The notes under the pieces are model-generated. The model did no database searches, was not told the DNA's origin, and saw only the letters and a program-made list of their open reading frames with translations. 64,000 nucleotides of DNA from 67-14 sp020438345 (GTDB taxonomy: Bacteria; Actinomycetota; Thermoleophilia; Solirubrobacterales; 70-9), in assembly GCA_937872475.1 (NCBI GenBank), contig CALMSY010000022.1, positions 1 to 64,000 of the forward strand, written 5' to 3'. Shown here in pieces: positions 32,738 through 40,938 of the stretch (position 1 is its first letter; each line of letters opens with the position of its first letter). A program made the position numbers and the translations under genes.

Positions 32738-34170
32738 CCATCGTTCAGGATGCCCCGCGAGGGTTCCCTGGACGGCTCGCATTTCCAGCCGCGGTCTTTC
32801 TTGTTGCGCTGTTGTTGCTTCCGGCTCTGTTCCCGTCTCTGACACAGGCCAGGTCCCGGTTGAAGAAATGTGACATCGGTGCGAACCGGACAATGCTCTG
32901 CGGCCACATCGAGGTACCTGCTGTCCGGGGGAAGCCATCAGCGGGCAGACAGAAAATCGGCTTCGCTCTGCGACCAAGGGGCGACCGTAGCCAGCCCTCG
33001 AAGGGAGCGATCGTCTTTGTCGAGGGCGGACCGGGATACGCGGCAACGAATGCCGATTCATTCAAGCCTCTGGCCGCCGTGATGGCTCCGTTCCTGAAGC
33101 GTCATGAAATGGTTGCGATCGATCAGCGCGGCACGGGGCTTTCGAAGCCGTTGTTCTGCAAGGGGCTTCAGCGTGGGCGGATCAGCATCCCCCGGGCGCT
33201 CAGACAATGCGCCAGACAACTCGGGGTGCGTCGCGAGGGCTACACGACAGCCGAGTCCGCCGCGGATGTTGAAGCGGTACGCAAAGCGCTTGGGCTCGAG
33301 AAGCGCAAGATGATTGTTTACGGCGATTCGTATGGCACCTACCTCGGCCAGTCCTATGCGGCGCGCTACGGAAAAGGCATGAAGGGTCTGATTCTCTCTT
33401 CGGCTTATCCCGGCAACGATCCCTTCTGGCGGACGTTGTACCCGGCGGCGAGGCGGGCGGTGAGGCTTTCCTGCAATCGGGCCGCGAACTGTTCGGGTGA
33501 TGCCCTTGGTCGACTGGACCGGATGCTGCGCCGGTCCGGAACGAAATCAAGGCTCTCGTCGAATGTGCTGGGCTACCTGGTTGGTGATGCGGCCAGCTAC
33601 GCGCCGGGTGGCTACAACCATCTGAACCGGGTGGTTACCGCGTACCTGAGGGGCAGGGGCAGGGGCCTCCGTGTTTTGACTGATCCGGGACCACGAAACT
33701 CCGGCCCGGCCAGCTACTTCTCCGAGGGTATGTACGCCGCTGTGGTCTGCAACGACTACCCGGTTCCCTGGAAGCGATCTTCTTCAATCCCGGAACGCCG
33801 CCGGCAACTGAACCGGGCCATTGCCGGCTTCCGGCCTTCGAACCTTTGGGCGCCGATCAGCAAACGCACCTGGGTCTACGGCTCGGCTGGCGACATCAGC
33901 GCCTGCCTCCCGTGGCCGGACCGCGGATCGGAGTATCAGCCACCGATCCCGCAGGGCCGCAGGATGCCGGGTCGCCTGGACACCCTGATCCTGGCCGGAG
34001 AGTTTGATTCGATTACCTCGGTCAGCGAAGCACGTGAAGTCACGGCGCGTTTCCCCCGCGGCCGTCTCTTTGTCGTCCCCGACCGTGGCCATGCCTCGGA
34101 GCTGTATTTCCCGTTCACGTCACCGGCCACCCCGAGGATCCGTCACTTCATCCGCGGCCTCGATCGCTGA
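32734..34170 (+). CDS. Secreted alpha/beta hydrolase (S33, tripeptidyl-aminopeptidase-like)
   Basis: The 478-residue protein starts with a signal peptide (about residues 13-38). Its core shows an oxyanion segment VEGGPGYAATNADS, the nucleophile elbow GDSYG (S199), an Asp in AGEFDSITS and a His in DRGHASE, in the order expected for S33 peptidases with a C-terminal TAP-like lid. Extracellular cleavage of oligopeptides is the likely role. It overlaps the trehalose synthase gene by four bases, an unexpected pairing that may only reflect compact packing. Confidence 0.88.
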   Translation: MTIVQDAPRGFPGRLAFPAAVFLVALLLLPALFPSLTQARSRLKKCDIGANRTMLCGHIEVPAVRGKPSAGRQKIGFALRPRGDRSQPSKGAIVFVEGGPGYAATNADSFKPLAAVMAPFLKRHEMVAIDQRGTGLSKPLFCKGLQRGRISIPRALRQCARQLGVRREGYTTAESAADVEAVRKALGLEKRKMIVYGDSYGTYLGQSYAARYGKGMKGLILSSAYPGNDPFWRTLYPAARRAVRLSCNRAANCSGDALGRLDRMLRRSGTKSRLSSNVLGYLVGDAASYAPGGYNHLNRVVTAYLRGRGRGLRVLTDPGPRNSGPASYFSEGMYAAVVCNDYPVPWKRSSSIPERRRQLNRAIAGFRPSNLWAPISKRTWVYGSAGDISACLPWPDRGSEYQPPIPQGRRMPGRLDTLILAGEFDSITSVSEAREVTARFPRGRLFVVPDRGHASELYFPFTSPATPRIRHFIRGLDR

Positions 34171-34332
34171 CCCTACTCCGGCAGGTTCACCCGGGTCCCG
34201 GGGGGTTGGTCCGGCTTCCCGGGAACCAGATCGGTCCGGCGGATGCTGGCCGATGTCCCGCCCGGTTTCCGGTTGCCCGCCGATGTCTGGTTTGAGATGG
34301 CAGTTTGGGTCTCTGGTCGCATCCGGAAGCGG

Positions 34333-34881
34333 TCAGCGGGGTGCGAATTCCTGGGAACCGTCCGAAGGCAATGGCGGAGGGTCAACGGCAGGTTCAGCGA
34401 CTGCCGGGGACGGGACTGGTTCCGGGTTGCTGACAGGTGGCGAATAGGCCGGAGTCGGTGTGACCGGGAGGGCCGGGGCCGGAGCACTCGAAGGGGCGAG
34501 CGCCGCGGAACCTGATGCCTCTTCGTCCCCGGCATCTTTGCCGGCTCGCCGCTTCGGGCCCTGACCGGGACCGCGACCCTTCCGGGAACCGGTCCGTTCG
34601 CCGGGCCGGGGTTCGCGTTCGGCTTTGTTCCGGAGATGCCCACTTCCCGTCGGTCTGCCGCCGGCTGCTTTTCGCCGGAGGGTCGCCTCCGGACGGGCAA
34701 CCGAGGTGTAGCTGGCCATCTCCTCGGGACGGAAACCGACATCGGCCGGTACTGGTGGCGGGTCCGGGGTTTCAAGCAGGCCGGGAAGCGTCGAGATTCC
34801 GAGCAGTGTGAGGCCCGCAATGGCCGCGATCCGGATTGCCCTTTTGCGGTCAACCCTGAGTTCCCCGAGGTCTTTCAGCAT
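34333..34881 (-). CDS. Membrane-anchored Pro/Ala-rich protein, unknown function
   Basis: The 182-residue protein has one membrane segment near the N terminus (IRIAAIAGLTLLGISTLPGL). The rest is a low-complexity, Arg/Gly-rich then Pro/Ala/Ser-rich stretch (APALPVTPTPAYSPPVSNPEPVP), typical of cell-wall-spanning or extended linkers. No enzyme motif is seen. Coding is supported by the membrane segment, but low complexity and compositional bias leave some doubt. It is convergent with the hydrolase at 34170 (163-base gap) and divergent from rpsF. Confidence 0.5.
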   Translation of the reverse strand: MLKDLGELRVDRKRAIRIAAIAGLTLLGISTLPGLLETPDPPPVPADVGFRPEEMASYTSVARPEATLRRKAAGGRPTGSGHLRNKAEREPRPGERTGSRKGRGPGQGPKRRAGKDAGDEEASGSAALAPSSAPAPALPVTPTPAYSPPVSNPEPVPSPAVAEPAVDPPPLPSDGSQEFAPR

Positions 34882-34966
34882 GCTTCATAAATGGTTTCGG
34901 GCGCCGGACTCGCCCCCTCCGGGGGAAGCGAATTGACATGGCACCGCGAATCTCGACCGATGAAGG

Positions 34967-34972
34967 TATAGT
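34967..34972 (+). promoter_or_regulatory. -10-like TATAGT upstream of rpsF
   Basis: TATAGT lies 12 bases before the TTG start at 34985. A separate TTGACA at 34933-34938 is 28 bases away, too far to be its -35. No Shine-Dalgarno is seen. Confidence 0.35.
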
Positions 34973-34984
34973 CCCCCGTCGATT

Positions 34985-35380
34985 TTGACTGCTACAGCCC
35001 GCCAATACGAACTAGTCCTGATGCTCGACCCCCAGGTTGAGGAAGCCGACCGCGAAAAGCTGGTCTCCGAAACCAAGTCGGCCATCGAAGCCAACGGTTC
35101 GCTCAAGCATGAAGACAACTGGGGCATCCGTGAGATGGCCTACGAGATCGATCACAAGAGCGAAGCCGATTACCGCTGGTTCCGTTTCGACGGTGAACGG
35201 GAACTGCTTGGTCAACTCGACCACAGCCTCAAGATCGCCGATGGCGTGATGCGCTTCCGGGTTTTCAAGGTGGATCCAGAGGCTCCGGTCCTGCCGGCTC
35301 CGCCCGCTACTGCTGTGGTGATGGCGCCGACCGGTGACGACGATGAGCGTCGCGGCAGGGGCCGCTACCGGGAAGACTGA
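34985..35380 (+). CDS. rpsF: 30S ribosomal protein S6
   Basis: This 131-residue protein has the S6 opening RQYELVLMLDPQVEEADREKL, the core EDNWGIREMAYEIDHKSEADYRWF, and a C-terminal acidic tail ending with GRYRED. S6 binds S18 on the small subunit. The TTG at 34985 is the only start that yields the family N terminus; it is unusual for a ribosomal protein gene and lacks a Shine-Dalgarno. A terminator-like hairpin follows the gene, before ssb. Confidence 0.94.
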   Translation: MTATARQYELVLMLDPQVEEADREKLVSETKSAIEANGSLKHEDNWGIREMAYEIDHKSEADYRWFRFDGERELLGQLDHSLKIADGVMRFRVFKVDPEAPVLPAPPATAVVMAPTGDDDERRGRGRYRED

Positions 35381-35421
35381 GGGCTCTCGGAAGCCCGGAC
35401 TTTTCCGGTATTTGCGTGGTT

Positions 35422-35444
35422 AGGGGCGAACTTTCGCCCCTTTT
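35422..35444 (+). terminator. Rho-independent terminator or attenuator between rpsF and ssb
   Basis: AGGGGCGAA (35422-35430) pairs with TTCGCCCCT (35433-35441), and four Ts follow. The tight loop means the inner pair probably opens. It may reduce read-through into ssb. Confidence 0.62.
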
Positions 35445-35545
35445 GCCTTTAAGCGTCCACAGGCGTCGCTAAGTTCCTGATCCGACCTGCGGGTCCGTTC
35501 AGGTCCCGCGATGTACGAAAAAGCGCGATAAGGAGCGAACACACG

Positions 35546-36049
35546 ATGGCTGAGAACATCAACAGGGTCACTATCACCGGGAATCTCACCAGGGATCCGG
35601 AACTGAGACAGACGCCGAACGGGACTGCGGTCTGCACCCTCGGCGTGGCTGTCAATGGCCGACGTAAGGATGAGTCCGGACAGTGGGTGGACAAGCCCAA
35701 CTACTTCAATGTCGTGGTCTGGGGCGCCCAGGGCCAGAACTGCGCCAACTTCCTGTCGAAGGGTCGCCCGGTGGCGGTTGATGGCAGGCTGGACTGGCGC
35801 TCGTGGGAGGCCAAGGACGGGTCCGGCAAACGGTCGACGATCGAGATCGTCGCTGACACCGTCCAGTTCCTCGGTTCCCGGGACGGTTCTGCGCCGGGTG
35901 GCAACGCGGGCCAGCACCAGGGAGGCCAGCAGGGCGGAGGCCAGTCCCAGGGCGGTGGCTTCAACCCGTCCTCGGACGTTCCCGCTGACACCGGCGACTT
36001 CGCGCCAACCGGTGGTGGAGCGGCAGCGGACGACGACATCCCGTTCTAG
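35546..36049 (+). CDS. ssb: Single-stranded DNA-binding protein
   Basis: This 167-residue protein has an OB fold (MAENINRVTITGNLTRDPEL, PNYFNVVVWGAQ, VAVDGRLDWRSWEAKDG), a Gly/Gln-rich linker (about 112-150) and the acidic C-terminal tip DDDIPF that binds replication and repair proteins. A Shine-Dalgarno AAGGAG is at 35529-35534. It sits in the usual rpsF-ssb-rpsR block; a 315-base gap to rpsR follows. Confidence 0.96.
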   Translation: MAENINRVTITGNLTRDPELRQTPNGTAVCTLGVAVNGRRKDESGQWVDKPNYFNVVVWGAQGQNCANFLSKGRPVAVDGRLDWRSWEAKDGSGKRSTIEIVADTVQFLGSRDGSAPGGNAGQHQGGQQGGGQSQGGGFNPSSDVPADTGDFAPTGGGAAADDDIPF

Positions 36050-36364
36050 TAGAGAACCGGCTGAGGCGAGTCTCCGGCCCGACACAAGTTCCGGAGCGTC
36101 TGGATTGAAGATTGGAGCGCTATATGGCCGAATCTTCAATCCAGATCTCCGTGGGTGCTGCCAGGTGGCGCTCGCTTCACGAAACCTGACCCGCATCCAC
36201 TGACCTGCCTGTACTGACTCACCCTCTCTGACTCGCACTTTCCGCTAATTCGGCTGTTCTCCGGTTTGCCGCACCCCAAAGCTTGAACTGAACCGCTACG
36301 ATTCTTGGTCCTGAATGCCCGGGAACTCGCCTGGGCTAGAACCATGTAAGGCATCGGAAAGCAA
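36050..36364. other. Intergenic region between ssb and rpsR (315 bases)
   Basis: It contains a perfect 15-bp inverted repeat (36099-36145) and a second hairpin GCCCGGG/CCTGGGC at about 36317-36336, just upstream of rpsR. I see no gene. The promoter of rpsR probably lies in the second half. Confidence 0.45.
36099..36145. repeat. 15-bp perfect inverted repeat with a 17-base loop
   Basis: TCTGGATTGAAGATT (36099-36113) and AATCTTCAATCCAGA (36131-36145) are perfect reverse complements. There is no T tract, so a classic terminator is doubtful; a repeat remnant or protein-binding site is possible. Confidence 0.55.
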
Positions 36365-36622
36365 GTGGCAAAGACACGAGAAGCATCATCGCGACGCGGG
36401 CGCCGCTTCAATGAGCGCGTACGCCCCCGCAAGTACACGAAGATTTCAGCCGAAGATATCGACTTCAAGGATCTCACCCTCCTGCGTCGCTTCATTTCGG
36501 ACAAGGGCAAGACCAGGTCTCGCCGGGTCACCGGACTCTCCCGCAAGCATCAGGCACAGCTGTCGGTCGCGGTCAAACGCGCTCGTGAAGTTGCGCTGCT
36601 TCCCTACGTTGGTGAGAAGTAA
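36365..36622 (+). CDS. rpsR: 30S ribosomal protein S18
   Basis: This 85-residue protein has the S18 core IDFKDLTLLRRFISDKGKTRSRRVTGLSRKHQ split across KFxD-like and RRVTGLS motifs, ending ALLPYV. It pairs with S6. The GTG start at 36365 follows GGAAAG. Its stop overlaps the rplI start (TAATG), so the two are coupled. No Zn-type CxxC motif is seen, so this is the zinc-free form. Confidence 0.95.
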   Translation: MAKTREASSRRGRRFNERVRPRKYTKISAEDIDFKDLTLLRRFISDKGKTRSRRVTGLSRKHQAQLSVAVKRAREVALLPYVGEK

Positions 36623-37074
36623 TGGCCCAGGCCATTCTGCTTGCTGACGTCGAGGGCCTGGGGGAGAACGGTACTGCGGTCGAGGTGGCGTCCGGCTATC
36701 TCCGCAACTATCTCGAGCCCCGTGGTCTGGCCCAGCCGGCTACACCTGGTGCGCTGGAAGAAGCGATCCGCCGCAAGGAAGCTGCCGAGAAGGCCGAGCG
36801 TGAGGCGATCGCACGTGCCAAGGAGAACGCCTCTCTGCTCTCCAAGACAGTACTCACGATTCACCATCGTGCCGGAGAAGACGGCAAGCTCTACGGGTCA
36901 GTCACGACCAAGGAAATTGCCGAAGCAATCCGTGATGCCCGCGGCATCAAGGTTGACCGCAAGAAGATTCGTCTCGATGTTCCGATCCATCAGGTCGGTA
37001 CCTACATGATCGACGTCGAAGTGGCAGGTGGCGCCATCGCCTCGGTCAAGACGATCGTCGCGGAAGAGAAATAG
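36622..37074 (+). CDS. rplI: 50S ribosomal protein L9
   Basis: This 150-residue protein has the N-terminal MAQAILLADVEGLGENG, the central basic helix (about residues 50-75) and the C-terminal KLYGSVTTKEIAEAI domain of L9. L9 sits at the base of the L1 stalk and limits frameshifting. The stop codon TAG at 37072-37074 lies three bases before the possible ATA start of dnaB. Confidence 0.95.
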   Translation: MAQAILLADVEGLGENGTAVEVASGYLRNYLEPRGLAQPATPGALEEAIRRKEAAEKAEREAIARAKENASLLSKTVLTIHHRAGEDGKLYGSVTTKEIAEAIRDARGIKVDRKKIRLDVPIHQVGTYMIDVEVAGGAIASVKTIVAEEK

Positions 37075-37077
37075 GAA

Positions 37078-38508
37078 ATAGCCCAGGTACCGCCCCACAA
37101 CATCGATGCCGAGGAGCAGGTCCTCGGCGCGATGCTGTCCTATGACCCGGCGGTCAACTGGGTTGTCGACGATGTAAAGCTCCAGCCGGGCGACTTCTAT
37201 CTCGACCGGCATCAGGCTATCTATGAGGTCATGCATGACCTCTACGCCACAGACAAGGCATGCGACTCGCTGACCGTAACCGAGGCGCTGGTCACCACAG
37301 GGCAGATCGAAGAAGCCGGTGGCAGCAATTACGTGGCCGAACTGGCCGAGAAAGCGGCGGCCCCAGGTAACGCCCGCTTCCATGCCCAGATAGTCCAGGA
37401 GACGGCCCATCTGAGGCGGCTGCTTGAGGCCGGACAGACGATTGAAGCCTGGGTCGGAGACCGTGAAGCAAGCGCCCGCGAGCTTTCGGAGCGGGCCGAG
37501 CAGCTTTTGTTCGGGGTCGCCCACAAGGAGCAGGAAGGTGACTTTCGCGCAATGGGCGACATGCTTTTCGACGAGCATCAACGCCTCGAGAAGCGAATAA
37601 GCGGCGAGCTGAAGTCCACCGGCACGCAGACCGGTTTTCGCGATCTCGACGAAAAGACCGGCGGGTTCCAGCCTTCGAACCTGATTATCCTGGCCGCCCG
37701 TCCTTCTGTCGGCAAATCGGCATTCGTCGCCAACGTCGCCGAGAACGTGGCGGTAAAGCAGAACAAGTCGGTTGCGTTCTTTTCTCTGGAAATGTCCGAG
37801 ACCGAGCTTTCCCAGCGGTTCATTGCTTCCCATTCAGGGGTTTCCGGGGACCTGCTCCGGAAAGGCAGACTGAGTGCCGAGAAGAACAAGGACCGGGATT
37901 GGAGAAAAGTCAACAAGGCGCTGAACGAGCTTTCCGACGTGCCGCTCTACATCGACGTGACTTCGGACCTGGGGATGCTCGACCTGAGAGCTAAGGCCCG
38001 CCGGCTCCAGGCCCAGGAACTCCGCCGTCGCGAGGGCACCGACCGCGAAGGTGAAGGTCTCGCCCTGATTATCGTCGACTACCTTCAGCTGATGCGGATG
38101 GACGAGCGAATCGCCAACCGGGCCGAGCAGGTCGGTCAGGTCAGTCGTGGTCTCAAGCTGCTGGCCAGCGAATTGAATGTCCCGGTTGTTGCGCTGTCAC
38201 AGCTCAACCGGGCCAACGAAAACCGCCCGGACAAGCGGCCGATGCTTTCCGACTTGCGTGAATCGGGCAACATCGAACAGGACGCGGACCTGGTGTGTTT
38301 CCTCTATCGCGAAGACGTCTACCGCAAGAATCCGGAGGAACGCGACGGCTCGGCCGAGATCCTGATCTCCAAGAACAGGAACGGCCCGATCGGGATGACT
38401 CCGATGGCGTTCATCCCGCGAATACCCAAGTTTGCCGAGCCGGCCCTGGAGCATGCGGCCGGGGAAGGCAGTCGGCCGGCGGTACGGGCCGAGGCCGAAA
38501 GTACTTGA
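37078..38508 (+). CDS. dnaB: Replicative DNA helicase DnaB
   Basis: The protein unwinds DNA at the fork. It has an N-terminal collar domain, then a RecA-like core with Walker A (RPSVGKSAF), Walker B (LIIVDYLQLM), and the conserved motif SQLNRANENRPDKRPMLSDLR. The family N terminus VPPHNIDAEEQVLGAM lies upstream of the first ATG at 37132. In that frame only GAA and ATA (37078) precede it, so a canonical start is missing; an ATA start or a sequence error is likely. No intein. The next gene overlaps at TGATG. Confidence 0.95.
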   Translation: MAQVPPHNIDAEEQVLGAMLSYDPAVNWVVDDVKLQPGDFYLDRHQAIYEVMHDLYATDKACDSLTVTEALVTTGQIEEAGGSNYVAELAEKAAAPGNARFHAQIVQETAHLRRLLEAGQTIEAWVGDREASARELSERAEQLLFGVAHKEQEGDFRAMGDMLFDEHQRLEKRISGELKSTGTQTGFRDLDEKTGGFQPSNLIILAARPSVGKSAFVANVAENVAVKQNKSVAFFSLEMSETELSQRFIASHSGVSGDLLRKGRLSAEKNKDRDWRKVNKALNELSDVPLYIDVTSDLGMLDLRAKARRLQAQELRRREGTDREGEGLALIIVDYLQLMRMDERIANRAEQVGQVSRGLKLLASELNVPVVALSQLNRANENRPDKRPMLSDLRESGNIEQDADLVCFLYREDVYRKNPEERDGSAEILISKNRNGPIGMTPMAFIPRIPKFAEPALEHAAGEGSRPAVRAEAEST

Positions 38509-39236
38509 TGCCGGAGAGAACCGCGACCGGTAACGGCCTGCCTCCCTGCCCGTTTGGACGCTGTGACGGGGGCGGCTGGATACTCGAAGAAGACGGAACT
38601 GCTACCAGATGCGAATGTCTTGAGCCACGGCTCGAAAAAGCCAGAGCGGCCGGCATCAACTCGACCGTTCCGAAGCGTTACCGGGGGGTTTCTTTTGACC
38701 GGCCACCAGTGACGTCGATCGACCCCCGTACGGTCCAGATCGTTCGCGAATGGGTGGACAACATTGGAACCAACCTGGAAGATGGCGAGGGGATCTGGTT
38801 TACCGGCGATGTCGGCACGGGCAAGACGACTCTGGCGATGCTGGTATCGACGGAGGCCCTGAGAGAGGGCCATTCGGTTGCGATCTACTCGATGCCGAAG
38901 CTCCTCGCCAGGATCAAGGCGACCTTCAGCGCCAGTGATGGCGAGCAGTCATATATCGACCTGATCGAACAACTCAGTTCCGTCGACCTGCTTCATATCG
39001 ATGATCTCGGTGCCGAAAAGCAGACCGAGTGGGTCCTGGAACAGCTCTATCTTCTAATCAACGAACGCTACGAACGGCAAGGGTCGGTGATAGTGACGAC
39101 CAACCTCAGGCAGGATGAGCTTGAGGAGCAGATCGGAGTCCGCACGGTTTCAAGGCTGATCGAGATCTGCGGAGAAAACCAGGTCCCCCTGTTCGGCGAA
39201 GATGCCCGTCAGAAGCCCCGGCTTCGCGGTGAGTGA
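38508..39236 (+). CDS. DnaC/DnaI-like helicase-loader ATPase
   Basis: The 242-residue protein has an N-terminal cysteine cluster (CPFGRCDGGG and TRCEC), likely a zinc site, then an AAA+ core with Walker A TGDVGTGKTTLAML and Walker B LLHIDDLGAEK, then the NERYERQGSVIVTTN sensor. It is encoded right after dnaB and overlaps it (TGATG), supporting a role in loading or regulating DnaB. Many actinobacteria lack a clear loader, so the function is an inference. Confidence 0.85.
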   Translation: MPERTATGNGLPPCPFGRCDGGGWILEEDGTATRCECLEPRLEKARAAGINSTVPKRYRGVSFDRPPVTSIDPRTVQIVREWVDNIGTNLEDGEGIWFTGDVGTGKTTLAMLVSTEALREGHSVAIYSMPKLLARIKATFSASDGEQSYIDLIEQLSSVDLLHIDDLGAEKQTEWVLEQLYLLINERYERQGSVIVTTNLRQDELEEQIGVRTVSRLIEICGENQVPLFGEDARQKPRLRGE

Positions 39237-39276
39237 CACCTGTTGACCGGGCAATGCCGATCGGTGTCCAGCCATC

Positions 39277-39282
39277 TAGACT
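39277..39282 (+). promoter_or_regulatory. -10-like TAGACT upstream of purA
   Basis: TAGACT lies nine bases before the ATG at 39292. No Shine-Dalgarno is seen. Confidence 0.3.
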
Positions 39283-39291
39283 GACCGATTC

Positions 39292-40623
39292 ATGCCAGGA
39301 CTCGTAATAGTAGGAACCCAATGGGGGGATGAAGGCAAAGGCAAGGTCACTGACCTGCTGGCCAAAGACGCCTCGGCAATCGTTCGCTTTCAGGGCGGCA
39401 ACAATGCCGGTCATACGATCGTGCACGACGGGGTCGAGTACAAGTTTCACCTGATCCCTTCGGGAATACTTCACGAGGACAAGTACTGCGTGATCGGCAA
39501 CGGAGTTGTGGTTGATCCGCAGGTTTTGCTGGAAGAGATCGACGGCTTGCACAGGGCCGGAGTCTCCTCATCCAACCTGAGGGTTTCTTCCAACGCCCAT
39601 CTGATCATGCCGTACCACGTGCTGGTGGACGCCGCCGAGGAGCTGAAGCTCGGCAAGCTCTCGATCGGCACCACCCGCCGGGGCATCGGTCCCGCATATG
39701 CCGATAAGGCCTACCGGATCGGGATCAGGGTTCAGGATCTGCTCGACGAGAAGATCCTCCGCAAGAAGATCATGGCGGCGCTGGAACACAAGCGGAAGTC
39801 GCTGCAGGAACTCGCGGTGCGCCGGCGCAAGCTGCAGAAGGAAGCTGAGCCTGATCAGGAAATCCAGATCGATGACCGGCTTGACCTTCACACGATTACC
39901 GAGCAGTACCTCAGCTTTGGTCATCGGCTCGAACCATTCATCACGGACACCGCGAGGCTCTGCTGGAATGAGCTCGACGCCGGCAACAAAGTGATTTTTG
40001 AAGGCGCCCAGGCAGCATTGCTCGACCTCGACCACGGAACCTATCCATTCGTGACTTCTTCGAATCCGATTGCTGGTGCGGCATGTGTCGGTGCCGGGGT
40101 CGGACCGACCGATATCGAAGAAGTCTGGGGCATAGTCAAGGCGTATTCAACCCGGGTCGGTTCCGGGCCTTTCCCGACCGAGCTCATTGACGAGGTGGGT
40201 CTTCACATGGGCGAGAAGGGTCATGAGTTCGGGACCACTACCGGCAGACCACGGCGTTGCGGTTGGCTCGACCTGGTCGCCCTGAAATATGCAGTGCGTC
40301 TGAACCGGCTTACGTATCTGGCGATGACCAAACTGGATGTGCTCACCGGTCTGGATTCGATCAAGGTCGCCGTGCGCTACCGGTCAAAGGAGGGGGCAGT
40401 TCTGGAGGACTTCCCCTATCACCAGAGCATCCTCCACAACGCGTCCCCGGACTACGTGGAGTTACCCGGTTTCTCCGAGGACATCACCGGTTGCCGGACC
40501 GAGGACGATCTGCCTCCTGCGGCGCGCGAGTACGTCGCTTTCATCAGCGACTTTGTCGGCGTTCCGATCAGCCTGGTCGGTGTGGGTCCAGGCCGTGACG
40601 AAGTGATCTGGATCGACCGGTAA
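39292..40623 (+). CDS. purA: Adenylosuccinate synthetase
   Basis: This 443-residue enzyme joins IMP and aspartate using GTP, the first step to AMP. Landmarks are the GTP loop QWGDEGKGK, GGNNAGHT, the IMP-binding TRRGIGPAYADK, VIFEGAQAALLDLDHGTYPFVTSS and the STRVGSGPFPTE loop. Length and order are normal. A structured RNA candidate follows downstream. Confidence 0.96.
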   Translation: MPGLVIVGTQWGDEGKGKVTDLLAKDASAIVRFQGGNNAGHTIVHDGVEYKFHLIPSGILHEDKYCVIGNGVVVDPQVLLEEIDGLHRAGVSSSNLRVSSNAHLIMPYHVLVDAAEELKLGKLSIGTTRRGIGPAYADKAYRIGIRVQDLLDEKILRKKIMAALEHKRKSLQELAVRRRKLQKEAEPDQEIQIDDRLDLHTITEQYLSFGHRLEPFITDTARLCWNELDAGNKVIFEGAQAALLDLDHGTYPFVTSSNPIAGAACVGAGVGPTDIEEVWGIVKAYSTRVGSGPFPTELIDEVGLHMGEKGHEFGTTTGRPRRCGWLDLVALKYAVRLNRLTYLAMTKLDVLTGLDSIKVAVRYRSKEGAVLEDFPYHQSILHNASPDYVELPGFSEDITGCRTEDDLPPAAREYVAFISDFVGVPISLVGVGPGRDEVIWIDR

Positions 40624-40689
40624 ACAGATTTAGGAAAACTTTTTTCGACGCGGACACATAAACGCGTGTGTTTGGTGTACTATCCCGTA

Positions 40690-40826
40690 TCAGCAGTTAC
40701 GTCACTGGACGTGAATAGCTGCAATCAACGTTGACTGGGGTCCCTCCCTACCCTCAGCAGCGCTTAGTCGGTGAAGTCGGGTTGGCCCACTCTCCCTTGG
40801 GTCAGCCCGACAGCCGACATTTTTTA
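40690..40826 (+). ncRNA. Candidate structured sRNA with C-rich loops (6C/B11-like)
   Basis: Three hairpins follow a -10-like TACTAT (40678-40683) in the gap after purA. Hairpin A: 40693-40722 (GCAGTTA/TAGCTGC plus CGTC/GACG). Hairpin B: 40735-40757 with loop CCCTCCCT (40742-40749). Hairpin C: 14-bp stem, 40776-40789 with 40798-40811, loop CTCTCCCT (40790-40797), extended by GTCGG/CCGAC and followed by six Ts (40820-40825). The two C-rich loops resemble the actinobacterial 6C RNA (B11 in M. tuberculosis) and complement Shine-Dalgarno sequence. Assignment to that family is tentative; the terminator is strong. Confidence 0.55.
40776..40825 (+). terminator. Strong rho-independent terminator
   Basis: A 14-bp stem with G-T wobbles (40776-40789, 40798-40811) and a flanking GTCGG/CCGAC stem are followed by a run of six Ts. 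It ends the candidate sRNA and may also stop purA read-through. Confidence 0.75.
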
Positions 40827-40840
40827 TGCCCCGATTCGCG

Positions 40841-40880
40841 TGGGAATGGGAGCTTTTCGGCTTGGGAATGGGAGTTTTCG
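40841..40880. repeat. Two tandem copies of a short direct repeat
   Basis: TGGGAATGGGAGCTTTTCGG (40841-40860) is followed by TGGGAATGGGAG-TTTTCG (40863-40880), a 22-base period. The stretch is noncoding as far as I can tell. Confidence 0.4.
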
Positions 40881-40938
40881 CCCCGGGCTGCAATCGCGCA
40901 ACAGTTTCCGGAAACATCTCGTTTTGGTACTGCCGTGT

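Noticed and set aside
34173..34853. 226-codon minus-strand frame overlapping the Pro-rich protein
   Set aside because: It is an alternative frame with Arg/Pro-rich low complexity and no membrane helix; the frame at 34333-34881 has a credible membrane segment.
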